NCBI GenBank assembly: GCA_965212165.1
Contig: OZ243096.1
Coordinates: forward strand, 1,488,001 to 1,552,000
Direction of reading: 5' to 3'
Source of the DNA: RHLJ01 sp965212165
Lineage (GTDB): Bacteria > Bacteroidota > Rhodothermia > Balneolales > Balneolaceae
DNA length: 64,000 nucleotides
Positions 52,737 through 61,826 of the stretch are shown here, piece by piece. A model generated the notes under the pieces. The model was not told where the DNA came from. It did no database searches and saw nothing but the letters and a program-made list of their open reading frames with translations. Position 1 is the first letter of the stretch. The number at the start of each line of letters is the position of its first letter. A program made the translations under genes and the position numbers.

Positions 52737-53546
52737 GTGAATAAAATAAATTCAGCATCCATAGGTATTTTTGATTCAGGTATCGGAGGTTTAACCGTTG
52801 CTAAAGCAGTAATGGAGGCACTTCCCAATGAGAATATTATTTATTTCGGTGACACTGCTAGAGTTCCTTATGGGATAAAATCAGAAGAAACAGTAAGGAT
52901 GTATGCTCTCCAAATCACAGACTTTTTGTTAAAAAAAGGGGTCAAGATGATTTTGATAGCTTGTAATACGGTATCAGCATCAGCAAAAAAAGAAATTATT
53001 GAAAGAGCTGGTGAAATACCTGTATTGGATGTAATTACAGCCGGAACCGATGCAGCAATTTCCCAAAAAGATCATAAAAGAGTAGGTATAATTGGAACAC
53101 TAGCAACTGTAAACTCAAAAGCCTATGTACAGGCAATTCAAGGAATTGATCCAAGCATTGAGGTTATACAACAAGCGGCCCCTCTTTTGGTACCCTTAGC
53201 AGAAGAAGGTTGGATTGACAATGAGGTTGCAAGGCAGACACTATCATTTTACTTGGATGTGTTTAAAGGACAAGAAATTGATTCTCTTATACTCGGTTGT
53301 ACTCATTATCCATTGTTTAAGGATGTTATCCCAGAAGTATTAAATAGAAGTGAAACAAAGATAATTGACTCAGCAGATTCTATTGCAAAAACTGCAAAAC
53401 AGGAATTAATGAGATTGAATTTATTGAATAATAGTATGGGTACCCTTCAGTGTTTTGTAAGTGATCGTCCCCAACGTTTCCAAGAATTAGCGGAGCGTTT
53501 TTTGGGAAAAGAACTACAAGATATTACACTAGTTGACTTAACTTAA
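52737..53546 (+). CDS. murI: Glutamate racemase
   Basis: 269 residues starting at GTG. It makes D-glutamate for peptidoglycan. Motifs: IGIFDSGIGGLTVAKAV with the catalytic Asp-Ser, the first Cys in LIACNTVSASA and the second in LILGCTHYPLF. The stop codon lies in a small hairpin shared with the convergent neighbour. No gene of the same pathway is adjacent. Confidence 0.96.
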   Translation: MNKINSASIGIFDSGIGGLTVAKAVMEALPNENIIYFGDTARVPYGIKSEETVRMYALQITDFLLKKGVKMILIACNTVSASAKKEIIERAGEIPVLDVITAGTDAAISQKDHKRVGIIGTLATVNSKAYVQAIQGIDPSIEVIQQAAPLLVPLAEEGWIDNEVARQTLSFYLDVFKGQEIDSLILGCTHYPLFKDVIPEVLNRSETKIIDSADSIAKTAKQELMRLNLLNNSMGTLQCFVSDRPQRFQELAERFLGKELQDITLVDLT

Positions 53547-53564
53547 GTCTAGCTATTTATTTTA
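53531..53564 (+). terminator. Hairpin over the murI stop codon
   Basis: GACTTA (53535-53540) pairs with TAAGTC (53544-53549) around ACT, extended by AGTT/AGCT outside a one-base bulge, followed by ATTTATTTTAT. The murI stop lies inside the hairpin. The stem is AT-rich and the terminator is of moderate strength. Confidence 0.5.
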
Positions 53565-54286
53565 TAGATGGAGATGAAATTCTCTAAAATTTTCTGTGGA
53601 TATATAATCACCTCATCCTTTACAGAATTGATTAAAGATTCGACTTCATTTGGACTGAAATATCCATGATTTTTATAGGTACGAATCCTAAGAATTATTC
53701 CAGGGAGATCTAATTCAGGGTGAAATTGTGTTGCATAAATATTCTGTTTACAACGAATCATTTGGATAGGACATGTGGATGAACTAGCTAGTAGAACAGC
53801 ACCATTCGGTAAAGATTGACAAGATTCTTTATGTCCAACAAAAGCATTGAAAGAGGAAGGGATATTTGCTAAAATTGGATCCTCAACATGTTGTTCTAGT
53901 TGTATATTAACACTACCAACAGGTTCACTAAATTGTTTTTTTGAAACATTACCCCCTAAATACTTAGTAATTGAGCCCATTCCATAACACATTCCTAAAT
54001 AGGGAATATCATATTTAAAAATAGTATGATAAAGGGTATTCATTTCTGCTTCAAAACGGAGTTGAGCTGAAGATTTCTCTTCATCAGCATCACTTACATT
54101 AGCAGGACCACCACCAGTTATTATTCCAGAATAATCATTTGGATTAATCCCTGATATACTAACACTTTCCATTCGTACTCGAACTAACTCTTCAGGGCTA
54201 AGTGGTCCATGCTGAAGGATAGCTTTATACTCATTATCAGAAGCTTCGTCTAAGTAGCGGTGTTGTAGTAGTAGGAATGGTTTCAT
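53549..54286 (-). CDS. Class I glutamine amidotransferase-like protein
   Basis: 245 residues with a GATase-1 fold. The nucleophile elbow is YLGMCYGMGSI and the catalytic His-Glu pair is in YATQFHPELD. GIITGGGPANVSDADEE is the first loop. It resembles stand-alone GMP-synthase-like glutaminases (YfeJ/GuaA-like) that act on gamma-glutamyl compounds or supply ammonia to an unknown partner. The partner synthase is not in the window. Confidence 0.88.
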   Translation of the reverse strand: MKPFLLLQHRYLDEASDNEYKAILQHGPLSPEELVRVRMESVSISGINPNDYSGIITGGGPANVSDADEEKSSAQLRFEAEMNTLYHTIFKYDIPYLGMCYGMGSITKYLGGNVSKKQFSEPVGSVNIQLEQHVEDPILANIPSSFNAFVGHKESCQSLPNGAVLLASSSTCPIQMIRCKQNIYATQFHPELDLPGIILRIRTYKNHGYFSPNEVESLINSVKDEVIIYPQKILENFISIYKINS

Positions 54287-54431
54287 AGCGTGTGAATGTA
54301 AAGGCAGTACAAATCAACGACAAGAATTTATTTGTGAATTTAATTCTCTATTTACCACTTTTGATTTCGTCTTTCGAAGAAGTCGAATTATCTTAGGCAA
54401 CAGAAAATAGTTAATATCAAAAATCATTTTT

Positions 54432-56711
54432 ATGAAAAAAGTAGTTAAAAGTACTTTCATTGTTATTTTTGCACTTTTAGTAGCAAATCAAATAGTAGCC
54501 CAAAGCGTTGGGATAGATCTTTACAACGAAATGGGGGATCGAAATTTTGTGAGCTACGAAGGGGTTTCTTCATTGTCTTGGCTTCCTGGTGATCGTGGAT
54601 ATTTTGAAGCCGAAAGAACAGAATCAGGAGTAGAATTCTACAAAGTTGATCCAAAGAGTCAAAAAAGAACACCTCTTTTTGATGATCGAACAGAGCAAGC
54701 TATCATTTCACAATTCAATGAAGCTACAATGAGTGAAGTATCAGCTCTTCCATTTGGTAACTTTGAGTTTGTAATGAATGATGAAGGGATCTTTTTTGAG
54801 GTGGATGACACTGATTTTGTATTTCAATTGAATGACCGAAAGCTTCGAAAGCTATTTAAGCCTGAAATCGAGCGATTTCGATATGATGATGAATTGATGC
54901 GAAGGATGGAAACAAGTCAACTTTGGAATGGAACCTATTCTAATGACTTCAGCAAGTTTGCATATGTAAAAGGCTATGACATATATCTAGTAGATACCGA
55001 AACAAAAGAAGAAAGACGACTCACTTATGGTAGTGAAGAAAAAATGAATGGTAAGCCAAGTTGGGTATATCCTGAAGAATTTGGCCAACGAGAAGCATAC
55101 TGGTTTTCTCCAGATGGTTCAAAAATAGCATATTTACAATACAACGAAACTGAAGTTTTCCAGTATCCTGTTATTCATGAAACTGATTTTGAAGCAGGCT
55201 TGGAGTTGATGAGATACCCAAAGGCTGGAGAAGAAAATCCAACTGTAAATTTATTCATAGTTGACATAGAAAGTGGAGATGTTGAACAAGTACCAACAAA
55301 CAGTAATCCAGATACTTATATTGTTCGCCCAATCTGGAGAAACGACGGTACTGAACTAACCTTTAGAAGGTTAAACAGACAACAAAACCATTTAGAATTT
55401 CTTGCTTATGATATTCAGAAACAAACTGTACGAACTATCTTAGAAGAGCGAGAAGATGCTTATATCAATCTTCATGATAACTTTGTTCAGTTAGATGACA
55501 ATAAATCATTTATTTGGACCTCTGAGGTCAGTGGATATAATCATATCTATCACTATAACTTTGATGGGAAATTAATCAAACAAATCACTGAAGGGGATTG
55601 GCCAGTTTCAGGAATTGAGAATATCGACCAGAAGAAAAAGAAGATCTATTTTACAGCATACCAAAACATGGGTCTAGATCGCTATTTCTATGTGATCAAT
55701 TTTAATGGAAAAGGAATGAAGAAGCTTTCTGAGGAACCAGGAAGGCATACAATTTCAATGAATGACGCCGGTACTTATTATACAGATGCTTTTTCGTCTT
55801 TTGATCATCCATATGAAGTGAATCTATTTAGCTCGAATGGAAAATTGGTTCGTAATTTACTGACTGCAAATACTGAGAATGTTGAAAAAAACAATCTTCA
55901 AAAACCAGAATTGGTAACTATTAAATCAGCTGATGGTTCAGAAGATTTACCAGTATTAATTTATAAACCAGTAGATTTTGATCCGAATAAAAAATATCCA
56001 GTTGTACTTCCTTTATATGGAGGTCCAGAGTCTCAGGATGTAAATAACGGCTATAAAGATGCAGACGGGTATCAACGATTAGCTCAATTAGGTTTTATTG
56101 TTATTCGTGCAAACTATCGCGGTTCTGGAAACAGAGGTAAAGATTTTGCCACACTTCATTATGGAGGTCTTGGAAGTATTGAAATTGATGATTACGCCCA
56201 TGTAGTAAAAGAAATAACCAAGCGTGATTATGCTGATGAAACACGAGTTGGAGTGTATGGTCACTCTTACGGTGGATATGCTACATCATTATTAATGCTT
56301 CGATACCCAGAAGTATTTAACGTTGGAATAGCCGGCGCACCTGTGACTGATTGGAGAAGTTATGATACAATTTATACTGAGCGCTACATGGATACTCCAC
56401 AGAGAAATCTTGCTGGTTATGAATATGGATCAGCAATGAATTATGCAGAGAACTTAACAGGTAAATTGCTTTTGGTACATGGTACTATAGATAATAATGT
56501 GCATCCCGGGAACACTGTTCAACTTCAAAATGCTCTTATATTGGCTGATAAGAAGTTTGATTTAATGACATATCCAGCAAATAGACATGGTATTAGAGGT
56601 GCTCATGGCCAACATTACAATAAGCTTCGATTAAATTATTTAATCGAAAATTTACAACCAGACATTACAGGATCCAAAGAAGTACCAGCAGACTTAAGTT
56701 GGTCTAACTAA
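54432..56711 (+). CDS. Secreted dipeptidyl-peptidase IV-type S9B peptidase
   Basis: 759 residues with a signal peptide (cleavage near IVAQS). An N-terminal eight-bladed propeller region (about 40-480) contains the WVYPEEFGQREAYWFSPDGSKIAYLQ element with the Glu motif typical of DPP4. The hydrolase domain has the triad S612 (YGHSYGGY), D687 (GTIDNNVH) and H719 (ANRHGI). DPP4 enzymes remove X-Pro dipeptides from peptides outside the cell. It is probably periplasmic or surface-exposed for peptide feeding. Confidence 0.95.
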   Translation: MKKVVKSTFIVIFALLVANQIVAQSVGIDLYNEMGDRNFVSYEGVSSLSWLPGDRGYFEAERTESGVEFYKVDPKSQKRTPLFDDRTEQAIISQFNEATMSEVSALPFGNFEFVMNDEGIFFEVDDTDFVFQLNDRKLRKLFKPEIERFRYDDELMRRMETSQLWNGTYSNDFSKFAYVKGYDIYLVDTETKEERRLTYGSEEKMNGKPSWVYPEEFGQREAYWFSPDGSKIAYLQYNETEVFQYPVIHETDFEAGLELMRYPKAGEENPTVNLFIVDIESGDVEQVPTNSNPDTYIVRPIWRNDGTELTFRRLNRQQNHLEFLAYDIQKQTVRTILEEREDAYINLHDNFVQLDDNKSFIWTSEVSGYNHIYHYNFDGKLIKQITEGDWPVSGIENIDQKKKKIYFTAYQNMGLDRYFYVINFNGKGMKKLSEEPGRHTISMNDAGTYYTDAFSSFDHPYEVNLFSSNGKLVRNLLTANTENVEKNNLQKPELVTIKSADGSEDLPVLIYKPVDFDPNKKYPVVLPLYGGPESQDVNNGYKDADGYQRLAQLGFIVIRANYRGSGNRGKDFATLHYGGLGSIEIDDYAHVVKEITKRDYADETRVGVYGHSYGGYATSLLMLRYPEVFNVGIAGAPVTDWRSYDTIYTERYMDTPQRNLAGYEYGSAMNYAENLTGKLLLVHGTIDNNVHPGNTVQLQNALILADKKFDLMTYPANRHGIRGAHGQHYNKLRLNYLIENLQPDITGSKEVPADLSWSN

Positions 56712-56724
56712 AAGATATTTAAAT

Positions 56725-56760
56725 AAAAAATGACGCTTTACTTAATGAGCGTCATTTTTT
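56725..56760. terminator. Bidirectional terminator between DPP4 and GH9 genes
   Basis: AAAAAATGACGCT (56725-56737) pairs perfectly with AGCGTCATTTTTT (56748-56760), loop of 10 bases, with A/T runs on both sides. The right arm encodes the last residues (KKMTLIK) of the GH9 protein and the GH9 stop codon lies in the loop. Confidence 0.93.
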
Positions 56761-59353
56761 TTGTAAAGACTTTATTCTGAGTTTCTAGTCGGTAGTAATA
56801 TATTCCGCTAGCTACTTGAGAAGCATTCCAAGCATATGATTTAGGGCCTGCACTTAAGCTGGAATTAACTAACTCACTTATCATTTGCCCCTTTGCATTA
56901 TAGATGGTTAAAGAAACATTTCCAGGTTTATCCAGTGTAAACCGAATAGTTGTATTTGGGTTAAATGGGTTTGGATAGTTTTGATCTAGGTTTAAAGTTA
57001 GTCTATCATTTGTTTCTTCATTTGAAATAGGTGTAGCAATTACAATTGGATCAGATAAGCTAAATACGGTGTCTTCTGAGCTATCAGCGATCTTAACAAT
57101 GAATGAATCACCAGGAGCATCCGGTACTTTGAATAACGAATAAGAACCTCTTGAAGTTGGTCTTTTTTCAGCAAACAAAGTGAACTCAGTTTCGGAACTT
57201 AATCTATATGATAAGTCTACTGTATCAACACGCACAGCGGTCCATTCTATAGTTAATCTTCTATTAGGTTCAAATGTAGAAATAGATTCTATTCCCACAA
57301 TAGAGATAGATTTAGGAGGAGTGATATTTAGGAAAGGTGATTGAATCCAAATATCGGTATTATTGACTTCTTCGATTTTAAAAACAACAATTCCACCCGG
57401 TTCATTTGGTACAACAAAATTGCTAAAAGTGGAGTCTGTACCAGTAAGGTTAGAAGCTAAGAGGGTAAAGTCATCTTGTGTGAGTAATCTATAGTACAGG
57501 TTATAGGTATCAATATTAAGTAAATCCCAACCTATCGTAACACTATCACCCGGATTATATTCATCGTTGAAGTCCAATCCCTTAAAAAAACCCGTTTTCG
57601 TATTCTCTGTTGAGAATGGCTCTGTTAAATGTTCTAAACCTCCTATCAAATAAACAAATGGAGAGTTCCAGTATGTTGTTATTTCATTAGTAGAATAACT
57701 GCAGTAATCGTCTAGATAAGACAACGCTGCAAGAGCAGAATTATAAGCACTGGTGCCACAATCTTGACTTTGATTTCTAGGATTAGCTCCACCAGCAATC
57801 CATCCAGGTACAGGATCACTAACACCATCAGCAGCCGATTGACGATGATGTATCTGCATTGGTGGGTTTTCACCGAAGCCGGTTACAAAACTTTGATCTA
57901 AAGGATTTCTTCCCATAATGTAATCTAACACATCAATAGAAGCTTTATAATATTTCGACTCACCTGAAACTCGATAGGCTAACATGGTTGTTAAGCCAAT
58001 ATTTCCAGCATACCCATTAGAACCCCAATCGAAGTGACCATTTATAAACCCAAATGGAGATTTATATGCAGAGGAGTTTCCACCATTTATATAATTATCA
58101 GCAATAGATTTAACTCTAGCTATCATTGAAGTTGTGTCAGCTAAACCAACTGATGTAAGATGTTCTCTATTTGCTACCATTGAAAATAGGCCAAGACCTG
58201 CAACACTATTCCAATCTACAACACCAGCGTTATTCCATCCATTGTCGATATAATATGATTCATTTTTAGTAGTGATATAAAGCTCTGAACTAGCCCAAAA
58301 TTTTTCATCGCTAAAATTACCACCATCACCATAAACTCCTGTACTTATTGATGGACTACTCAAGGAGCTCTGATTATATGCAATACTTGGATTAGCAATT
58401 GCCCAATCCCATGCTTCTTCCGCAGCTGATAATGCAGAGTCTGCGAAATCCGGAAGAAATGGTTCATACACTCTTGCAGCTTGAGCCATAACTGCTGCAA
58501 AATCAAAAGTAGCACTCGTTCCTTTTTGAACTACATAACGAGTATCACTATTGTTTGCGGGCATTACCGTTCCTACAAAATTTGATGTAGTTAGTTTATG
58601 ATATATGCCACCATCATAAGGGTCTTGCATAGTAAAAAGCCACCTTAATGCCCATAATGATTCGTCTAGAATATCTGGAATTTCATTCTCACTCTCAGGA
58701 ATATTTAGATTTTGATTTTGGAAATATTCAGGGAATTCTTCGTATGCAAAAAGTAGCTGATTAATACTTGAAGATATTGGTACAACATATTTCCCAAAGT
58801 CACCTGCATCATACCAACCTTTAGGAGATGAGATGGAAGAATTTGCTGGTCTACCAGGTGACGAAGCAGAGTTGTGAACTTTTACATCTGTATCAGGATG
58901 ACCAAGTGCTCTTGACCAAACGCCTGCATGTTCTTCAAGTAGAGCAGTTGATGCTCTGTTATAGTAAAAAGCTTTTAGTATAGCGACTGATAAGTCTGCA
59001 AAAGGGTTATTACCAATTACAAACTCATAAGACTCATCTCCTTCATAAGTTCCGAGTACATAAATTCCAGGGATTTTAAAATCTGAAAAATCAGCTATAT
59101 CAACACTTTCGCCACCTGGTGAGTAAAACCCACCGTCAGAGATTTCACCTTCAAAAATAATAGAGCCATTCGAAGTATTTCTTAGGTAAAATATAGTAGC
59201 ACTAGTGCTTGGTAGAACAGCAATTTTGGTGGATTCTGGAAAATATCCGATTTGATTTACCTTAGGTCTTTCGGTTTTAGTCTGAGCATTTATAACTGAA
59301 GAACAAAGAATTATAATTAACAGTGATAAGATGGGTATTACATAAAATTTCAT
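56738..59353 (-). CDS. T9SS-secreted glycoside hydrolase family 9 endoglucanase
   Basis: 871 residues with a signal peptide (cleavage near VINAQ). An N-terminal Ig-like CelD domain (VNQIGYFPESTKIAVLP) is followed by the GH9 catalytic domain (about 120-575). The catalytic Asp pair is D182/D185 in GWYDAGDFGKY and the acid is E557 in STNEITTYWNSP; DYIMGRNPLDQSFVTGFG is also family-typical. Two related Ig-like modules of about 100 residues follow, then a type A T9SS sorting domain (QNYPNPFNPNTTIRFTL). GH9 enzymes cleave beta-1,4-glucans. No carbohydrate-uptake genes are adjacent. Confidence 0.94.
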   Translation of the reverse strand: MKFYVIPILSLLIIILCSSVINAQTKTERPKVNQIGYFPESTKIAVLPSTSATIFYLRNTSNGSIIFEGEISDGGFYSPGGESVDIADFSDFKIPGIYVLGTYEGDESYEFVIGNNPFADLSVAILKAFYYNRASTALLEEHAGVWSRALGHPDTDVKVHNSASSPGRPANSSISSPKGWYDAGDFGKYVVPISSSINQLLFAYEEFPEYFQNQNLNIPESENEIPDILDESLWALRWLFTMQDPYDGGIYHKLTTSNFVGTVMPANNSDTRYVVQKGTSATFDFAAVMAQAARVYEPFLPDFADSALSAAEEAWDWAIANPSIAYNQSSLSSPSISTGVYGDGGNFSDEKFWASSELYITTKNESYYIDNGWNNAGVVDWNSVAGLGLFSMVANREHLTSVGLADTTSMIARVKSIADNYINGGNSSAYKSPFGFINGHFDWGSNGYAGNIGLTTMLAYRVSGESKYYKASIDVLDYIMGRNPLDQSFVTGFGENPPMQIHHRQSAADGVSDPVPGWIAGGANPRNQSQDCGTSAYNSALAALSYLDDYCSYSTNEITTYWNSPFVYLIGGLEHLTEPFSTENTKTGFFKGLDFNDEYNPGDSVTIGWDLLNIDTYNLYYRLLTQDDFTLLASNLTGTDSTFSNFVVPNEPGGIVVFKIEEVNNTDIWIQSPFLNITPPKSISIVGIESISTFEPNRRLTIEWTAVRVDTVDLSYRLSSETEFTLFAEKRPTSRGSYSLFKVPDAPGDSFIVKIADSSEDTVFSLSDPIVIATPISNEETNDRLTLNLDQNYPNPFNPNTTIRFTLDKPGNVSLTIYNAKGQMISELVNSSLSAGPKSYAWNASQVASGIYYYRLETQNKVFTKKMTLIK

Positions 59354-59442
59354 AAGATAGTAGATAAGATTTACGCTAATATCTTATGAAATCTTAAGAA
59401 TCAAAAAGATAAAATTTCTCACATATTACCTATGGAGAATCT

Positions 59443-60774
59443 CTATAGAAGCTTGCTAGCAATATTTGCTAGTTCGGATCGCTCACCTTTTTCCATATTT
59501 ACATGAGCATAAATCGGGTTATTATGCATTCTATCTACTAAATAGGATAACCCATTACTTTGGGCATCTAGATATGGAGTATCAATTTGGAAAATATCAC
59601 CTGTAAAAATGATTTTAGTATTTTCACCAGCTCTAGTAATAATAGTTTTTATTTCGTGAGGCGTCAGGTTTTGCGCTTCATCAATAATAAAAATAACATT
59701 CGATAAACTCCGCCCCCGAATATAAGCCAATGGTACAATTCGGAGTTTATCGGTTTGAATCATCTCATCAATTTTCTTGAATTGCTTACTCGTTTCTTTA
59801 AATTGATTTTTTATGAAACTCAGGTTATCCCATAATGGCTGCATATATGGGTCAATTTTTTGGTTAGCATCTCCGGGTAAATAACCAATATCTTTATTAC
59901 TAAGTGGAACAATTGGACGAGCTAGATAGATCTGTTTAAACTCACTGCGTTGTTCTAATGCACTTGCGAGAGCCAATAATGTTTTTCCAGTTCCAGCTGA
60001 ACCTGTAATACTTGCAAGCATAATATCAGGATTCATCAACGCGTGTAGAGCAAAATTCTGTTCTGCATTTTTCGGATTAATCCCATAGGCATTCATAGTT
60101 CCAATGGTTTCTATATAACCTGATTTTTTATTAAAACAACCAAGTGCTGAAGAACCATGGCTTTTAATTATATAAAAGTGATTACTCGAAGGAGTCTCTT
60201 CCATTAATTCCTTCGGTTTAATTTTCTTTTTCTCGTAGAACTTTGATATTAATGAAGGGTCTTCAAGTTCAAGCTCAGTTTTACCTTTATAGAGTTGCTC
60301 AATATTTTTAACCTGAACGGTTTCATAATCTTCAGCTTCGAGATTCAAAGCACGAGCCTTGAGCCTCAAGTTGATATCTTTAGAAACTAGAATTACACGT
60401 TCTTTTGGGTTTTCTGACTTCAGTCTTAGGGCAGCATTTATGATATCATGATCATTTTTCTTAGAGCCAAACATCTTATTAGCATCAACATGATCTCCAC
60501 CATTTGTAATCACTTTAAGATTGCCATGCGAACTGCCGTTGAGAGGAATCCAATCAAGAAGCATATTGTCATCAGAAATGCCATCTAAATAGCGAATGAA
60601 TTCTCTAGCGTGCAAATTGGTAACTGAATTCCCTTTTTTAAAAGTATCTAGTTCTTCAAGAACAGTTATAGGAATTGCTACATCATTTTTTTCAAAATTT
60701 TTAATAGCTTCATAATCATATAAAAGAACGGAGGTGTCGAGTACGAAAATCTTTTTCATTTTCTTTGCTGGCAT
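59443..60774 (-). CDS. PhoH family protein with N-terminal PIN domain
   Basis: 443 residues from the ATG at 60774; the frame also opens at a TTG at 60798, and the shorter start MKKIFVLDTS at 60759 is possible. The PIN domain (about 6-150) has the acidic residues of IFVLDTSVLLYD, TVLEELDTF and DHDIINAAL. The PhoH ATPase has Walker A SITGSAGTGKT and Walker B IFIIDEAQNLT, with SNVIFI before it. PIN-PhoH (PhoH2-like) proteins act as RNA helicase/RNase in other bacteria. It follows the SpoU methyltransferase on the same strand. Confidence 0.93.
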   Translation of the reverse strand: MPAKKMKKIFVLDTSVLLYDYEAIKNFEKNDVAIPITVLEELDTFKKGNSVTNLHAREFIRYLDGISDDNMLLDWIPLNGSSHGNLKVITNGGDHVDANKMFGSKKNDHDIINAALRLKSENPKERVILVSKDINLRLKARALNLEAEDYETVQVKNIEQLYKGKTELELEDPSLISKFYEKKKIKPKELMEETPSSNHFYIIKSHGSSALGCFNKKSGYIETIGTMNAYGINPKNAEQNFALHALMNPDIMLASITGSAGTGKTLLALASALEQRSEFKQIYLARPIVPLSNKDIGYLPGDANQKIDPYMQPLWDNLSFIKNQFKETSKQFKKIDEMIQTDKLRIVPLAYIRGRSLSNVIFIIDEAQNLTPHEIKTIITRAGENTKIIFTGDIFQIDTPYLDAQSNGLSYLVDRMHNNPIYAHVNMEKGERSELANIASKLL

Positions 60775-60942
60775 GGGCAAATCGATTTTTAAATTCAAGC
60801 CTAACCGTGGGCCATGTAGATGATGTAAAAGAACGGTTAGTTGAATTAATGAATTGCGAAATCCATATGCAATGGATGTGGAAAACTATTTCAACTTTTT
60901 TTTAAGCAATCATTTTAAGCTGATATTGAATGAGTTATCAAC
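60775..60942 (-). other. Gap between the methyltransferase and PhoH genes
   Basis: 168 bases. A perfect 6-bp inverted repeat ATCCAT (60861-60866) / ATGGAT (60872-60877) is the only structure seen. It could lie in the phoH leader; no terminator is evident. Confidence 0.35.
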
Positions 60943-61707
60943 TTAATTGTTAACACACCATAATCCGATACTCAAAGCTACTGCTGCATTTAGGCTTTCA
61001 ATACTTTTATTGAGTGATTTAGAAGGAATCAAAACTCTTTGTCTATTTGGAGTGATTAACTCCTTTGAAATTCCATTAGCCTCATTTCCGACGACTAGAA
61101 TAGTTTTCTTATGATTTTTAATTTGATTGACGGGTATAGATCCCTGATTTCCGTCTAGCAGGAGAGTATTCCAACCAGCTTCTTCAAGTTTTCCGATTAC
61201 TTCTATTAAGTTACCAGTAAGAAATGGCAATGTGCCTGTAGATCCGACTGTACTACGAACAACTTTGGGGTTGAATGTATCTACTGTTCCAGTTCCTAGG
61301 ATAATTGCATCTGTACCAAACCAAGTAGCAGTGCGAATTATGGTGCCCAAGTTTCCTGGATCTTGAATTGCGTCGGTAGCAACAATTACACCAAAATCTA
61401 GACTTATCAATTCTGAAATTGAGCTTGATTTAGGCATTTTGCATATGGCCAGAACTCCTTGTGGGGTTTCAGTATTTGATACTTCATCGAAAGTTTTTTG
61501 ATCAAGAAGAAAACTATTAGCAAACAATTCATAATCGCTGGTATTAGCTTCAACTACAAAAATTGTCACAATTTCCAGAAAATTGTGGTCTATTATTTGT
61601 TTTACCGCTCGCTCACCTTCAACAACAAAAAGATTTTCTTTCTCTCTGTATTTTCGTTTAGAAAGTTTTCTTAGAAGTTTGATTTGATTGATAGAAGCTT
61701 CTTCCAA
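60943..61707 (-). CDS. TrmH/SpoU family RNA 2'-O-methyltransferase
   Basis: 254 residues. An N-terminal substrate-binding domain (KLLRKLSKRKYREKENLFVVEGERAV) precedes the SPOUT domain with the three motifs DAIQDPGNLGTIIRTA, VVGNEANGIS and the knot-forming SIESLNAAVALSIGL. Such enzymes methylate a ribose in 23S rRNA or tRNA using S-adenosylmethionine; the family (RlmB-like or TsnR-like) cannot be narrowed with certainty. It is transcribed ahead of the PhoH gene. Confidence 0.93.
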   Translation of the reverse strand: MEEASINQIKLLRKLSKRKYREKENLFVVEGERAVKQIIDHNFLEIVTIFVVEANTSDYELFANSFLLDQKTFDEVSNTETPQGVLAICKMPKSSSISELISLDFGVIVATDAIQDPGNLGTIIRTATWFGTDAIILGTGTVDTFNPKVVRSTVGSTGTLPFLTGNLIEVIGKLEEAGWNTLLLDGNQGSIPVNQIKNHKKTILVVGNEANGISKELITPNRQRVLIPSKSLNKSIESLNAAVALSIGLWCVNN

Positions 61708-61826
61708 GGAATCTGGTTTTAATGTTCAAGTTATTGAAGGAATGTAAACCAAATTTCATAATTCAGCATTTATAATTCTGAAATGTATATCTTTAGGGAG
61801 TAATAAATTCAAAAAAATATTATAGA

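Noticed and set aside
60775..60798. TTG start of the PhoH gene
   Set aside because: In-frame ATG codons at 60774 and 60759 lie just before the PIN domain and no ribosome binding site favours the TTG; the choice is not certain.
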